Positions 9,363 through 18,867 are shown, counted from the stretch's first letter. The stretch is 64,000 nt of DNA from Pseudomonas schmalbachii (GCF_017589465.1 NZ_JAELYA010000007.1:62001-126000), one strand, 5' to 3'. Numbers and translations: made by a program. The notes: generated from the letters alone by a model not told the origin.

Positions 9363-9959
9363 ATGAAAGCACTCATCGCCTGGCTCGCGGGTTACTGGCG
9401 CATCCTGCGCCGGCCCAGCGCGCACTACAGCCTCGGCTTCCTGACCCTGGCGGGATTCATCGGCGGAATCATGTTCTGGGGCGGTTTCAACACTGCCCTG
9501 GAGGCGACCAACACCGAGACGTTCTGCACCTCATGCCACGAGATGCGCGACAACGTGTTCGTCGAATTGAAAGACACCATCCACTACAGCAACCGTTCAG
9601 GCGTACGCGCCACCTGCCCGGACTGCCACGTGCCGCACAAGTGGACGGACAAGATCGCGCGCAAGATGCAGGCCTCCAAAGAGGTCTGGGGCAAGATCTT
9701 CGGCACCATCAGCACCCGCGAGAAGTTCCTCGACTACCGCCGTGAGCTGGCCGAGCACGAGTGGGCGCGGCTGAAAGCCAACGATTCGCTGGAGTGCCGC
9801 AACTGCCACAACTTCCAGTTCATGGACTTCACCCGGCAGAGCCAGCGTGCGCGGCAGATGCACTCCACCGCGCTGGCCTCTGGGCAGGCGACCTGCATCG
9901 ACTGCCACAAGGGCATCGCCCACCACCTGCCGGACATGACCGGAGTAAAAGGCTGGTAG
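9363..9959 (+). CDS. napC: NapC, membrane-anchored tetraheme quinol dehydrogenase
   Basis: Takes electrons from quinol and passes them to NapAB. The 198 residues comprise a short N-terminal stretch, one transmembrane anchor (about residues 21-42) and a periplasmic domain with four heme sites: CTSCH (55), CPDCH (85), CRNCH (146) and CIDCH (178). This is the NapC/NirT family. It closes the nap operon, and pyrF converges on it after only 15 bases. Confidence 0.96.
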   Translation: MKALIAWLAGYWRILRRPSAHYSLGFLTLAGFIGGIMFWGGFNTALEATNTETFCTSCHEMRDNVFVELKDTIHYSNRSGVRATCPDCHVPHKWTDKIARKMQASKEVWGKIFGTISTREKFLDYRRELAEHEWARLKANDSLECRNCHNFQFMDFTRQSQRARQMHSTALASGQATCIDCHKGIAHHLPDMTGVKGW

Positions 9960-9974
9960 GCGACGGGGGATGGA

Positions 9975-10673
9975 TCAGGCGAGGTCGGCGACGATCGCCG
10001 CCAGCGCCGCGGCCGGATCGGCGGCCTGGCTGATCGGACGGCCGATCACCAGGTAGTCGGAGCCGGCGTCCAGCGCTTGGCGCGGGGTGAGGATGCGACG
10101 CTGGTCGTCCTGGGCGCTGCCGGCCGGACGGATACCGGGGGTGACCAGTTGCAGCGACGGGTGCGCGGCCTTCAGCGCCGGGGCCTCCTGGGCCGAGCAG
10201 ACCAGGCCATCCATGCCGGCCTTCTGCGCCAGCGCGGCGAGGCGCAGCACCTGCTCCTGCGGCTCGACGTCGAGGCCGATGCCGACCAGGTCCTCGCGCT
10301 CCATGCTGGTCAGCACGGTGACGCCGATCAGCAGCGGCTTCGGCCCGTTGAACGCGTCCAGGGTCTCGCGGCAGGCCGCCATCATGCGCAGGCCGCCGGA
10401 GCAGTGCACGTTGACCATCCACACGCCCATCTCGGCGGCGGCCTTGACGGCCATCGCGGTGGTGTTGGGGATGTCGTGGAATTTCAGGTCGAGGAACACC
10501 TCGAAGCCCTTGCCACGCAGGGTTTCGACGATACCGGCGGCGCAGCTGGTGAACAGTTCCTTGCCCACCTTGACCCGGCACAGTTTCGGATCGAGCTGGT
10601 CGGCCAGCGCCAGCGCGGCTTCGCGGGTGGGGAAATCCAGGGCGACGATGATCGGGGTCTGGCAGGCGGACAT
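9975..10673 (-). CDS. pyrF: Orotidine 5'-phosphate decarboxylase
   Basis: Final step of UMP synthesis (OMP to UMP and CO2), cytoplasmic. The 232-residue protein has the family length and motifs: IVALDFPT at the start, the catalytic Lys/Asp cluster [12 protein letters not shown] (about residues 61-72), VTPGIRP and [10 protein letters not shown] in the phosphate-binding loops. It is transcribed towards napC. In PAO1 pyrF is, as I recall, PA2876, not next to nap. Confidence 0.97.
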   Translation of the reverse strand: MSACQTPIIVALDFPTREAALALADQLDPKLCRVKVGKELFTSCAAGIVETLRGKGFEVFLDLKFHDIPNTTAMAVKAAAEMGVWMVNVHCSGGLRMMAACRETLDAFNGPKPLLIGVTVLTSMEREDLVGIGLDVEPQEQVLRLAALAQKAGMDGLVCSAQEAPALKAAHPSLQLVTPGIRPAGSAQDDQRRILTPRQALDAGSDYLVIGRPISQAADPAAALAAIVADLA

Positions 10674-10851
10674 GATGGGCTCTCGCGGCGAATCGAAAAA
10701 ATCGGCGCGCATTGTCGCAGAAACGCGAGGAATTCCGTAGCGCCTCCGGACCATCGAGCCAGCATCGCCGCTGCCCAGGGAATGGCGCGGAACCTGACAA
10801 GGCGCTGCCCCGGGGGTATGGTGAAGGCTGACCAACCCGATGGAGAACACC

Positions 10852-11022
10852 ATGCCCTGGTATGCCTGGCTGATCATGATCCTGGCCCTGGGTTCCATAC
10901 TCGGCGGCCTGATGCTGCTGCGCGATACGGCGAAGAAATTGCCCCTGACCGAGGAACAGCTCAAGCGCATCCACGAGCGCAACGCCGAAATGGACGCCAA
11001 GGACGCCGAGGAGAAGCGCTGA
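10852..11022 (+). CDS. DUF2897 family small membrane protein
   Basis: A 56-residue protein starting [14 protein letters not shown]. One N-terminal transmembrane helix (residues 3-22) is followed by a charged, helical cytoplasmic tail ([20 protein letters not shown]). I recognise the DUF2897 pattern; its function is unknown. The ATG chosen is preceded at the right distance by GGAG; the other ATG lies 12 bases upstream and overlaps that site. It is divergent from pyrF. Confidence 0.8.
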   Translation: MPWYAWLIMILALGSILGGLMLLRDTAKKLPLTEEQLKRIHERNAEMDAKDAEEKR

Positions 11023-11134
11023 ACCTCCCGCTCCGCCCCGCAATGGGCAAGGCGTATGCCGAAAAGTCCGTAGCCCATGATGGCAATTGGCGACGGAATT
11101 TGCCTAGACTTCGCGCTCCCTGATGGAGACAACG

Positions 11135-11896
11135 ATGTTCAGGAAGTTCGTGCCGCTGTTGCCCGCCCTTTTGCTGCTCAGCGGTTTCGCCCTTGGCTAC
11201 GTCCAGCCGGTGGGACTGTTGATCGGCGCGCTGTACGTCGCCTGGGTCCTCTATGGCGAGCGCTACATTCCCTGGCTGCCCTGGTCGCTGGCCAGCCTGA
11301 TCGTCAGCCTGGCGCTCGCCGCCCACCTGCTGCCGGGCACCATTTCCTGGACCCTCTGGCCGATGCGGCAGATGAGCCAGGACGCCCCCGCCTATGCCCT
11401 GCAACTGTCCTGGGACAAGGCCCTGGTTGGCGTCACCCTGCTGGCCTGGTGGCTGCGCCGGCCACGACCGAGCGAGCCCGCCTCGACGGACTTCGCCACC
11501 CTCACCGTGGTCACCACCCTGTTCGCCGTGCCGCTGCTGGCGGTCGCCAGCGGCATGGTGGTGTGGAATCCGAAATGGCCGGAAGGTTTCTGGCTGTGGA
11601 TGGCGGTCAATATCGGGGTGATTTCCCTGGCCGAGGAAGGCGTGTTCCGCGGCCTGCTGCAGACCATGCTGGTGCAGCGCCTGGGTCCGTTCGGCGGGGT
11701 ATTCGCCGCCAGCGCCCTGTTCGGCCTGGTACACCTGCCGATCAGCCCGCTGTTCGCCCTGGTCGCGGGAGTCGCCGGGCTGGGCTACGGGCTGGCGTTC
11801 CATTTCAGCGGCCGGCTGGTGGTGCCGGTGCTGCTGCACGGCGCGGTCAATTGCCTGCACCTGCTGCTGTTCAGCTATCCGTTGCGGATCGTCTGA
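11135..11896 (+). CDS. CPBP family intramembrane metalloprotease
   Basis: A 253-residue polytopic protein of the CPBP/ABI family (CAAX-protease and bacteriocin-processing). The three motifs are intact: EEGVFRG (EExxxR, about residue 167), FGLVH (FxxxH, about 196) and HGAVN (HxxxN, about 236). The rest is hydrophobic helices. Substrate is unknown; family members include processing enzymes, immunity proteins and scaffold proteins. The GGAGA site fits this ATG better than one 12 bases upstream. The regulator gene downstream converges on it. Confidence 0.88.
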   Translation: MFRKFVPLLPALLLLSGFALGYVQPVGLLIGALYVAWVLYGERYIPWLPWSLASLIVSLALAAHLLPGTISWTLWPMRQMSQDAPAYALQLSWDKALVGVTLLAWWLRRPRPSEPASTDFATLTVVTTLFAVPLLAVASGMVVWNPKWPEGFWLWMAVNIGVISLAEEGVFRGLLQTMLVQRLGPFGGVFAASALFGLVHLPISPLFALVAGVAGLGYGLAFHFSGRLVVPVLLHGAVNCLHLLLFSYPLRIV

Positions 11897-11907
11897 GCCC
11901 CACCGTT

Positions 11908-12531
11908 TCAGGGCTCGCGGAATACCAGCAGCAGGGCCTGCTCCGCCAGTTGATCGAGGTTCAGCACCCCATCGGGGTCGTACCAGGTGATCGTCCAGGA
12001 CAGTGCCCCGGTGAGAAAACGCCGCAGGATGAACGGATCGCCCTGGCACGCCCCCACCACGCAGGCTTCCTCCAGCACCTCCATCCACATCTGCTCGTAG
12101 ATGTCGCGCAGGCCGAGGATGTACTGCTGCCCCTCGGGCGACAGCGAACGCCATTCGAATACCAGCACCGCCATCGCCTCGCCGGTGCCGCCCATGATCG
12201 ACTGCAGTTCGCAGCGAATCAGCGCCAGCAGGCGGTCGCGCAGGGTATCGGCCTCGGCGAGGGCAGCGCGCATCACGGCGGTGTTGTAGAGCACGGTTTC
12301 CTCCATCACCGAACGGAGGATTTCGTCCTTGCTCTTGAAGTGATGGAAGATGCTGCCGGACTGGATGCCCACCGCGCTGGCCAGATCGCGCACCGTGGTG
12401 CGCTCGTAGCCCCTGCTGCGAAACAGGTGGGCAGCCGTCTGCAATAGTTTTCCCCTGGCACTCTCGGGATCGGTCAACTGCCCGTTGGCCACCATTTCCA
12501 GCAGTACGTCGCGCGCTTTCTGCTCGTACAC
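11908..12531 (-). CDS. TetR/AcrR family transcriptional regulator
   Basis: A 207-residue one-component regulator. The N-terminal helix-turn-helix covers about residues 27-70 (LLQTAAHLFRSRGYERTTVRDLA, then SIFHHFKSKDEIL). The rest is the ligand/dimer domain. I chose a GTG start (VYEQKARDV) because GGAGG precedes it by eight bases; the frame continues upstream only to a TTG without a site. It lies divergent from the SDR gene, so regulation of that gene is plausible; the ligand is unknown. Confidence 0.85.
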   Translation of the reverse strand: MYEQKARDVLLEMVANGQLTDPESARGKLLQTAAHLFRSRGYERTTVRDLASAVGIQSGSIFHHFKSKDEILRSVMEETVLYNTAVMRAALAEADTLRDRLLALIRCELQSIMGGTGEAMAVLVFEWRSLSPEGQQYILGLRDIYEQMWMEVLEEACVVGACQGDPFILRRFLTGALSWTITWYDPDGVLNLDQLAEQALLLVFREP

Positions 12532-12670
12532 GCCGCAGACCTCCCCTCTTCCCCGCACCAGGCGAAACGCCGGCAACTGTATTTACCGGCGAATGTATGT
12601 CGCCCCGGGTAACCGGGCAAGCGCCGGGTAACTATCCTCACTGGGATGCGCAGCGTTGCTGCCAACGGGT

Positions 12671-12703
12671 GTTGGGCTTCACTGCGTTCAGCACCAACCT
12701 ACG
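12671..12703. repeat. Single REP arm, GTTGGGCTTC family
   Basis: One arm (GTTGGGCTTCACTGCGTTCA to CCAACCTACG) of the family paired at 2317-2391, lying between the TetR and SDR genes 37 bases before the SDR start. Confidence 0.75.
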
Positions 12704-12740
12704 ATCACCAATAAGCATCGAGCAGAACCGGAGTAGGCAT

Positions 12741-13565
12741 ATGTCCCTGCAAGGCAAGACCCTGTTCATCACCGGCGCCAGCCGTGGCATCGGTCGCGAG
12801 ATCGCCCTGCGCGCGGCACGTGACGGCGCCAATATCGTCATCGCGGCGAAGAGCGCCGAACCGCATCCGAAGCTGGCCGGCACCATCTTCAGCGTCGCCG
12901 CCGAAGTCGAAGCGGCCGGCGGCAAGGCACTGCCGCTGCAACTGGACGTGCGCGACGAGAATGCCGTGCGCGAGGCCATGGCCAGGGCCGCGGAGCATTT
13001 CGGCGGCATCGATGCGCTAGTGAACAACGCCGGGGCGATCAAGCTGGTCGGCGTCGAGCAGCTCAAGCCGGCGCGCTTCGACCTGATGCACCAGATCAAC
13101 ACCCGCGCGGTGCTGGTCTGCAGCCAGGCGGCGCTGCCCTACCTGAAGCAGAGCGGCAATGGCCATATCCTCAGCCTGTCGCCGCCGATCAACCTGGCGA
13201 GCAAGTGGTTCGCCCAGTTCGGGCCCTACACGGTGACCAAGTACGGCATGAGCATGCTCACCCTGGGCATGCACGAGGAGTTCGGCAAATACGGGATCAG
13301 CGTCAACTCGCTGTGGCCGCGGACGATCATCGCCACCGCCGCCATCGAGTTCGAAGTGGGCGGCCCCGAGGCGATGAAGAAGGCGCGCACCCCGGCGATC
13401 ATGGCCGACGCCGCGCATGCGGTGCTGAGCAGTTCCGGCCGCAGCATCAGCGGACGTCTGCTGATCGACGAGGAAGTCCTTCGCGAGCAGGGTGAGAGCG
13501 ATTTCGAGCAGTACCGCGTCGATCCGGCGGGCGGGGAGCTGATGCCTGACCTGTATCTCGAGTGA
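12741..13565 (+). CDS. Short-chain dehydrogenase/reductase (HSDL2-like, AtuG-like)
   Basis: An NAD(P)-dependent oxidoreductase of 274 residues. The Rossmann motif TGASRGIG is at residues 12-19, NNAGA at about 94, and the catalytic region has YTVTKYG (Tyr about 163, Lys +4). The serine position reads HILSLSPP, and the sequence resembles the HSDL2 subgroup, in which several members act on fatty-acyl or isoprenoid substrates; AtuG of the P. aeruginosa acyclic terpene pathway is a similar protein, but no other atu genes are here. GGAG precedes the ATG by eight bases. The divergent TetR gene is a likely regulator. Confidence 0.85.
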   Translation: MSLQGKTLFITGASRGIGREIALRAARDGANIVIAAKSAEPHPKLAGTIFSVAAEVEAAGGKALPLQLDVRDENAVREAMARAAEHFGGIDALVNNAGAIKLVGVEQLKPARFDLMHQINTRAVLVCSQAALPYLKQSGNGHILSLSPPINLASKWFAQFGPYTVTKYGMSMLTLGMHEEFGKYGISVNSLWPRTIIATAAIEFEVGGPEAMKKARTPAIMADAAHAVLSSSGRSISGRLLIDEEVLREQGESDFEQYRVDPAGGELMPDLYLE

Positions 13566-13586
13566 TGGTGCCGGCCCGGCGCCGGC

Positions 13587-14093
13587 TCAGTGCTTGAACT
13601 CGAACTGCAGCTCGGCGCCTTCCACCGTCTGCCAGTAGTCGTCTTCCCGCGCATGTTCCTTGTGCAGCAACTTGCCGTTGAGCTGGAACGATCCCTGGCT
13701 GGACTTCTCGACGAACATGGGCGGCAGCAGCGACTTTTCCGCTTCGACCGGCGCGGCAGCGGCCGAGGCCAGTACCAGGTCGCTGGGCAGGTGCATGTCG
13801 ATCGGCGGCAATGGCGCCGGCTGCTTGCTGGCAGCCACCTTCTCCGGCTTCTTCACCGGCTTGCGCGGAGCTTCGGCGCTCGCCCCGGCCTTGGCGGGCA
13901 GGGGCTCGGTTTTCGCCGATGGCTGCGCCGCCGGAGCCGCTTCCGGCCTGGCCACGGGGACCGGCGGCACGACAGGCGTGACAGCCTGCGGGGCAGCTGC
14001 AGGACTGGCAGGAGGCGGCGCTGCCTTCTCCTCGTCGCCACAGGCACTGAGAAGGAGCGGCAGGCACAGCAGGACGACGAATCGACGGAGCAT
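13587..14093 (-). CDS. Proline/alanine-rich lipoprotein, unknown function
   Basis: A 168-residue protein starting MLRRFVVLLCLPLLLSACGD, a clear lipoprotein signal with the lipobox cysteine at residue 18. The middle (about residues 25-95) is low-complexity Ala/Pro/Lys, likely a flexible linker; a small C-terminal domain ends in ELQFEFKH. I do not recognise a domain. It follows the sigma/anti-sigma genes on the same strand after a 140-base gap, so it may be a member of that regulon. Confidence 0.75.
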   Translation of the reverse strand: MLRRFVVLLCLPLLLSACGDEEKAAPPPASPAAAPQAVTPVVPPVPVARPEAAPAAQPSAKTEPLPAKAGASAEAPRKPVKKPEKVAASKQPAPLPPIDMHLPSDLVLASAAAAPVEAEKSLLPPMFVEKSSQGSFQLNGKLLHKEHAREDDYWQTVEGAELQFEFKH

Positions 14094-14233
14094 ATTCAAT
14101 GGGCTGCAGGAAAAATCGCGCAATGCTGACGTGACTCCCGTGACATGGCAAGAGCGCTCCGGCGGCGACGATCTCCGCCTATCGGATCACTATCCAGCCT
14201 ACCAGCCGGCAATGGCTGGCAGGCCGTCATGCA

Positions 14234-14926
14234 TCAAGGCTTCTCCTGCAGGCGCCGCAGCTCGGCATCGATGTCCAGTTGCGGATAGCGCTTGTGCAAT
14301 TCCTCGCGCAGTACCCTGGCCTCCTCCGCCTGTCCCGACTGTTGCAGGGTCTGCAGGCGCCACAGGCTGGCCTGGGGCTCCGGCATGGCCGCATCGGCCA
14401 TCGCCGACGGCTTCGCCAGCAGTTCTTCGGCTCGTTGCGGAGCCTGCGAGCTGGCTTCGGCCTTGCGCTTGCTGCTTTCCGCCTCGACGGCGACTTTTCC
14501 ACGGCTTTCGGCCTGTTCGAACAGCACGCTCTGCTCCGCTGGCGCTGCCGGAGCCATGGCCGGAGCCGGCGCGGAGCGGAGCATCGGCTGTGACGGTGCC
14601 TCGCTGGCAGGCGCAGGAACCACGCTGGCCGGCGCATCGAACTGCCGCGGCGCGTCCTCGAAGGTGCGTTGCGTCAGGCTCAGGCCGATCCCCAGGACCG
14701 CCACGCCGGCGACGGCCACGCCCCAGCGATGATGGTTGCCGGCGCCGAACAGCCAGCGATGCAGCCGCTCCTGCCAGCCGGCTCGTTGCGGGCGTTGCAC
14801 GGCAGCCCTGGCGGCCGCCAGGATGCGCGCGTCGAGTTCGGCCGACGGTTGCTCGCCGCTGTGCCGACGGTAATGTTCGAGCAGCGCCTGGTCGGCGTCG
14901 CGCGGCATCTGCGGGTCGCGATTCAT
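14234..14926 (-). CDS. Single-pass membrane protein, probable anti-sigma factor (SbrR-like)
   Basis: 230 residues. The N-terminal part (DADQALLEHYRRHSGEQPSAELDARILAAARAAV) is soluble; one transmembrane segment lies near residues 66-85 (WGVAVAGVAVLGIGLSL), then an Ala/Pro/Gln-rich periplasmic region with a final helical domain. Its start overlaps the sigma gene stop (ATGA), the usual arrangement for a cognate anti-sigma factor. It lacks the zinc-binding HxxxCxxC of ZAS proteins. The locus resembles sbrI/sbrR (PA2896/PA2895) of P. aeruginosa; this is from memory of the order, so I give no symbol. Confidence 0.75.
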   Translation of the reverse strand: MNRDPQMPRDADQALLEHYRRHSGEQPSAELDARILAAARAAVQRPQRAGWQERLHRWLFGAGNHHRWGVAVAGVAVLGIGLSLTQRTFEDAPRQFDAPASVVPAPASEAPSQPMLRSAPAPAMAPAAPAEQSVLFEQAESRGKVAVEAESSKRKAEASSQAPQRAEELLAKPSAMADAAMPEPQASLWRLQTLQQSGQAEEARVLREELHKRYPQLDIDAELRRLQEKP

Positions 14927-15513
14927 GGGGTCACCTCCTCGGCTGCCGCCGGATCGGCCAGCAACCGCCGCAGTTTCTGCAGGGCATAGCGCAAACGGCT
15001 CTTCACTGTTTCCGCGGGTGTCTGGGTCAGCTCGGCGATCTCGGTCAACTCCAGCTCGCCATGGGCGCGCAGCAGGAACACTTCGCGCTGTTCGCCGGGC
15101 AAGGCATCCAGCGCGCCGCGCAGGCGTTCGCGGTCCTGGCTGAGACTGAACTGCCGCTCGGGGTCTTCGTCCTGCCCCGGCAGCGCGTCGCCATGCAGTT
15201 GTTCATCGAACTCTTCCAGGCGCTCCTGCTGGCGGCCGTGCTTGCGCCAGTGGTCGATCAGGCGGTTGCGGCCGATCTGGTACAGCCAGGTCTTGAAGCT
15301 GGCCCGGCCGAGCGGTTCGCTGGCGCTGCGGATCAGGCTCAGCCAGGTTTCCTGGAACACCTCCTCGGCCTGGGCGGTGTCGCCGCAGAGGCCGTGGAGG
15401 AAACGGAACAGGCCGAGGCGATGGCGCGCATAGAGCACGCCGAACGCCTCGGCATCGCCTTGTCGGTAACGCCGCAGCAGGGCGGCGTCATCGTCCGTGT
15501 CGGTATTCTTCAC
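14923..15513 (-). CDS. ECF sigma-70 factor (SbrI-like)
   Basis: 196 residues from a GTG start (VKNTDTDDDAALL), which has GGAG four bases upstream and lies one base after the preceding stop. Region 2 covers about residues 10-80 (RRYRQGDAEAFGVLYARH ... WLYQIGRNRLIDHWRK), and region 4 about 125-180 (LPGEQREVFLLRAHGELELTEIAELTQTPAETVKSRLRYALQKLR). The linker between them is long and acidic. The next gene overlaps by four bases and is the likely anti-sigma factor. The P. aeruginosa SbrI/SbrR system affects swarming and biofilm; equivalence here is inferred. Confidence 0.88.
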   Translation of the reverse strand: MKNTDTDDDAALLRRYRQGDAEAFGVLYARHRLGLFRFLHGLCGDTAQAEEVFQETWLSLIRSASEPLGRASFKTWLYQIGRNRLIDHWRKHGRQQERLEEFDEQLHGDALPGQDEDPERQFSLSQDRERLRGALDALPGEQREVFLLRAHGELELTEIAELTQTPAETVKSRLRYALQKLRRLLADPAAAEEVTP

Positions 15514-15514
15514 A

Positions 15515-17245
15515 TCACTCCGTCCGTGCCTGAGTGGGTATGGGAGTCTGCAGGCTCTGCGCCAGCTCGGCGAGCTGGACGAACTCGCCGCGCAGACCGA
15601 AGCGGTCGTCGCCGCGCGCGGCGCGGGCCAGCTGCACAGTATCGCCCATGCCGAAGGCGCCGGTGTAACGGCCGCCGCGCAACTGCTCGGCGAAGGCCGC
15701 CACCGCCGCGGCGAAGCGCAGGTCGTCGCTGGCCTGGGCCAGGCTGGCGCGCTGTTCCGCCATGCGTACCGGCCGCTCCACGAGCCGGCTGGCACCGCCC
15801 TCTGGCGCCTGGTAGCGCACCCGCAGCAGCGCCAGCTCGTCGCCCTTGCCGCTGCCCTGCGGTTTCGCCTGCTGGTAGCGCAGATCGTCCAGCCAGCCCC
15901 TGGCCCCGGTCGGGACGATTTCGTAGAGCGCGGTGACCGTGTGCCCGGCGCCAATCTCACCGGCATCGACCTGGTCGTTGTTGAAGTCTTCGCGTTTCAG
16001 CGCGCGGTTCTCGTAGCCAAGCAGGCGGTATTCGCTGACGGTCGCCGGATTGAACTCGAGCTGGATCTTGACGTTCTTCGCCACCACCGCGAGGGTCGAG
16101 CTCAACTGATCGACCAGCACCTTGCGCGCCTCGCGCAGGTTGTCGATGTAGGCGTAGTTGCCGTCGCCGGCATCGGCCAGTTGCTCCATCAGCCGCTCGT
16201 TGTAGTTGTCCACGCCGAAGCCGAGGGTGGTCAGGGAAACGCCGCTGCGACGCCGTTCGGCGGCCATCTGCTTGAGTGTGTCGAAGTCGCTGATGCCGAC
16301 GTTGAAGTCACCGTCGGTGGCCAGCAGGATGCGGTTGATGCCGTCCTTGATGAAGCCCTTCTGCGCCATCTGGTAGGCCATCTCGATGCCCGAGGCGCCA
16401 GCGGTGGAGCCGCCCGCGCTGAGCTGGTCGATGGCCGCGCGGATCTTCGCCTTGTCGCGGCCGGACGTCGGCTCCAGCACCACCCGCGATTCGCCGGCAT
16501 AGACCACCAGGGCGACGCGATCCTGCTCGCGCAGGCGATCCACCAGCAGCTTGAGGGTGCTCTTCACCAACGGCAGCCCCTCGCGGCGGTCCATCGAGCC
16601 GGAAACATCGACGAGGAACACCAGGTTGGCCGGCGCCAGCTCCGCGATGCTGCGGTCGCTGGCGCGGATGCCGATGCGCAGCAGGCGCGTCTGCGGGTTC
16701 CAGGGCGACGGCGCCAGCTCGGTGGTGATGCCGAACGGCGAACCATCGGCGGGCAGCGCGTAGTCGTAGGGGAAGTAGTTGACCATCTCCTCCAGGCGCA
16801 CCGCGCCTTCCGGCGGCAGGCGGCCTTCATTGAGGATGCGCCGGACGTTGGCGTAGCTGCCGGTATCGACGTCGATGCTGAAGGTGGAAACCGGCGCCTC
16901 CGCCACGGCGTGCACGGGGTTCTGCGGCAGGTTCTGGTACTGCTCGCGGGGCACGTCGCGATAGCCGCCCTGCTGGTAGTCCGCCATCGGCGCCGGAGCG
17001 ATCATCGCGGCCGGGGCCTTCGACAGGTAGGCGCTTGCCGTGGCTTCGGAACGCAGCTTGGCCCGCTCCTCGACGACCGGGCTGGCCGGCATTTCTGCTT
17101 CAGGCTGGGTGGCCGGCTGACTGGGCACTGGCGCGGCCCTGGAGACCTCGCCTTCGCTGGATACACCGCAGCCGGCAAGCGCCAGCAACAGGCCGATGGC
17201 GAAACCCTGGGTGGCGGGACGCAGGAAATGGATGGGGAGCGACAT
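15515..17245 (-). CDS. YfbK-type von Willebrand factor A domain lipoprotein
   Basis: 576 residues, the length of E. coli YfbK (about 575). A lipoprotein signal ends LLLALAGC near residue 26. An Ala/Pro-rich spacer, an N-terminal vWF-like domain (NVRRILNEGRLPPEGAVRLEEMVNYFPYDY) and a VWA domain follow; the MIDAS metal site DVSGSMD is near residue 212 and TDGDFNVG near 310. The C-terminal DUF3520-type domain ends the protein. It is the first gene of an operon with an ECF sigma factor (one base gap) and its anti-sigma, so it may be a surface component linked to that signal. Function unknown. Confidence 0.85.
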   Translation of the reverse strand: MSLPIHFLRPATQGFAIGLLLALAGCGVSSEGEVSRAAPVPSQPATQPEAEMPASPVVEERAKLRSEATASAYLSKAPAAMIAPAPMADYQQGGYRDVPREQYQNLPQNPVHAVAEAPVSTFSIDVDTGSYANVRRILNEGRLPPEGAVRLEEMVNYFPYDYALPADGSPFGITTELAPSPWNPQTRLLRIGIRASDRSIAELAPANLVFLVDVSGSMDRREGLPLVKSTLKLLVDRLREQDRVALVVYAGESRVVLEPTSGRDKAKIRAAIDQLSAGGSTAGASGIEMAYQMAQKGFIKDGINRILLATDGDFNVGISDFDTLKQMAAERRRSGVSLTTLGFGVDNYNERLMEQLADAGDGNYAYIDNLREARKVLVDQLSSTLAVVAKNVKIQLEFNPATVSEYRLLGYENRALKREDFNNDQVDAGEIGAGHTVTALYEIVPTGARGWLDDLRYQQAKPQGSGKGDELALLRVRYQAPEGGASRLVERPVRMAEQRASLAQASDDLRFAAAVAAFAEQLRGGRYTGAFGMGDTVQLARAARGDDRFGLRGEFVQLAELAQSLQTPIPTQARTE

Positions 17246-17315
17246 GATGGTGGCCTCGCGGGTGATGATCCTTTCACCCGCTGAGACGGACGACCGAGGA
17301 AAAGCGGGTTAACAC

Positions 17316-17377
17316 GTAGGGCGGATGAAATCCGCCACATCCGACGCGCGACCCATGGCGGGTTTCACCCGCCCTAC
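17316..17377. repeat. REPIN, GTAGGGCGGATGAAATCCGCC family
   Basis: Arms GTAGGGCGGATGAAATCCGC and GGCGGGTTTCACCCGCCCTAC form an inverted pair around a short spacer, between the VWA-protein start and the MocR-gene stop. Different from the GTAGGAGC and GTAGGTTGG families. Confidence 0.75.
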
Positions 17378-17399
17378 TCCGGCGAGCAGGGCGTTCAAC

Positions 17400-18839
17400 T
17401 TACGCCGCGATCAACCCTTCCTGACAGAGCTGGCCGGCGAGCATGCCGAGGGTCATGATCGCCCGCTCCGCTTCGCGATCCCATGGGATGCCGCAGGTCA
17501 GGCGCAGGCAGTTGTTGAACTGCTCGGTGTTACTGAAGATCAGCCCCGGCGCGATGCTGATGCCCTGCTCCAGCGCCCGTACGTGCAACTCCTTGGTATT
17601 CACCTTGGCCGGCAGGCTGACCCAGAGGATGAAGCCGCCCTTCGGCCGGGTCATCTGCGTGCCCTCCGGGAAGTACTGCTGCACCGCCAACTGGAAGGCG
17701 GTCATGTTCTTCCGGTACTCCTGGCGGATGTAGCGCAGGTGGCGGTCGTAGCCGCCGTTCTCCAGATAGGCGGCCACGCCCATCTGCGTCACCGTACAGG
17801 CGGAATGGGTGGTGAAGGTCTGCAGGCGGCGGATTTCCTCCTGGTAGCGCTCGGCGATGATCCAGCCGATGCGCACGCCGGGGGAAATGGTCTTCGAGAA
17901 GCTCGAGCAGTACACCACCCGCCCTTCCTTGTCGTGGGCCTTGAGCGCCTTGGTCTGGCCCTGGTCGAACATCAGCTCGCCGTAGATGTCGTCCTCGATC
18001 ACGCCGATGTTGTGGTCGGCGGTGAGCTTCAGCAGCTGCTTCTGGCGCTCCTCGGGGATGGTCCCGCCCAGCGGATTGCTCAGCCGCGCAGTCAGCACCA
18101 GAGCCTTGATCGGCCACTGGTTGGCGGCCAGTTGCAGGGCCTCCAGGCTGATCCCGGTAAGCGGGTCGCTGGGGATCTCGATCACTTTCAGGCCGAGGAT
18201 ATCGGCCAGTTGCAGCAGGCCGTAGTAGCTCGGAGACTCGGTGGCGATCAGGTCGCCGGGCCGGGTCATCACCCTCAGGGCCATGTGGATGGCATCGACG
18301 CAGCCGTGGGTGATGGTCACCTGGGTCGGATCGACGATCACGCCGGCATCGCGCATGCGGATCGCCACCTGCCGGCGCAGCGGTTCGTAGCCCGGGCTGA
18401 ACATGTAGCTGAAGGCACGCGGGCTGGAGAAGCGGGTGACCTTGGCCAGTTGCTGGTGCAGGGCGCGCACCGGCAGGTAGTCCACATGCGGCACCGCCGC
18501 GCCGAGCGGGAACACGCCTTCGCGGCGCGCCTCGGCCAGTACCTGGTTGATGATGCTGCTGCGGGTGACCAGCCCCGGCCGCTCGACCCGGGCGATATCC
18601 GGCGTCGATGCGGTGAGCGCCGGCGTGCGGTGCACGTAATAGCCCGACTGCGGACGAGCGCGGATCAGGCCCTGGTCCTCGAGGGTGGCGTAGGCCTGCA
18701 GCACAGTTGCGTGGCTGACGTTGAGCTGGGTGCTCAGTTTGCGCACCGAGGGCACCCGCTCGCCCGGCTGATAGACACCACGGCGAATGTCCTCGGCGAG
18801 TTGCTGGGCAATGCGTTGATAGAGGAGCAGATTGGTCAC
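17400..18839 (-). CDS. MocR-type regulator (GntR DNA-binding domain fused to aminotransferase fold)
   Basis: 479 residues from a GTG start (VTNLLLYQRIAQQLAED), chosen because the conserved GntR domain begins there and GAGGGA lies upstream. Residues 1-75 are the winged helix (YQPGERVPSVRKLSTQLNVSHATVLQAYATLEDQGLI). Residues about 110-470 form a type-I aminotransferase domain with the PLP lysine in SSFSKTISPGVRIGW and NPLGGTIPEERQ. MocR proteins use the PLP domain to sense amino acids, GABA or vitamin B6; the ligand here is unknown. Repeats in front of the gene look like its own operator. Confidence 0.9.
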   Translation of the reverse strand: MTNLLLYQRIAQQLAEDIRRGVYQPGERVPSVRKLSTQLNVSHATVLQAYATLEDQGLIRARPQSGYYVHRTPALTASTPDIARVERPGLVTRSSIINQVLAEARREGVFPLGAAVPHVDYLPVRALHQQLAKVTRFSSPRAFSYMFSPGYEPLRRQVAIRMRDAGVIVDPTQVTITHGCVDAIHMALRVMTRPGDLIATESPSYYGLLQLADILGLKVIEIPSDPLTGISLEALQLAANQWPIKALVLTARLSNPLGGTIPEERQKQLLKLTADHNIGVIEDDIYGELMFDQGQTKALKAHDKEGRVVYCSSFSKTISPGVRIGWIIAERYQEEIRRLQTFTTHSACTVTQMGVAAYLENGGYDRHLRYIRQEYRKNMTAFQLAVQQYFPEGTQMTRPKGGFILWVSLPAKVNTKELHVRALEQGISIAPGLIFSNTEQFNNCLRLTCGIPWDREAERAIMTLGMLAGQLCQEGLIAA

Positions 18840-18867
18840 GGCGGCGATCCCTCGGTCATTGAACCGA

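Noticed and set aside
13660-15936. A 758-codon plus-strand frame across the lipoprotein, anti-sigma and sigma genes.
   Set aside because: Antisense shadow of three convincing minus-strand genes; no domain and Arg/Pro/Ala-biased composition.
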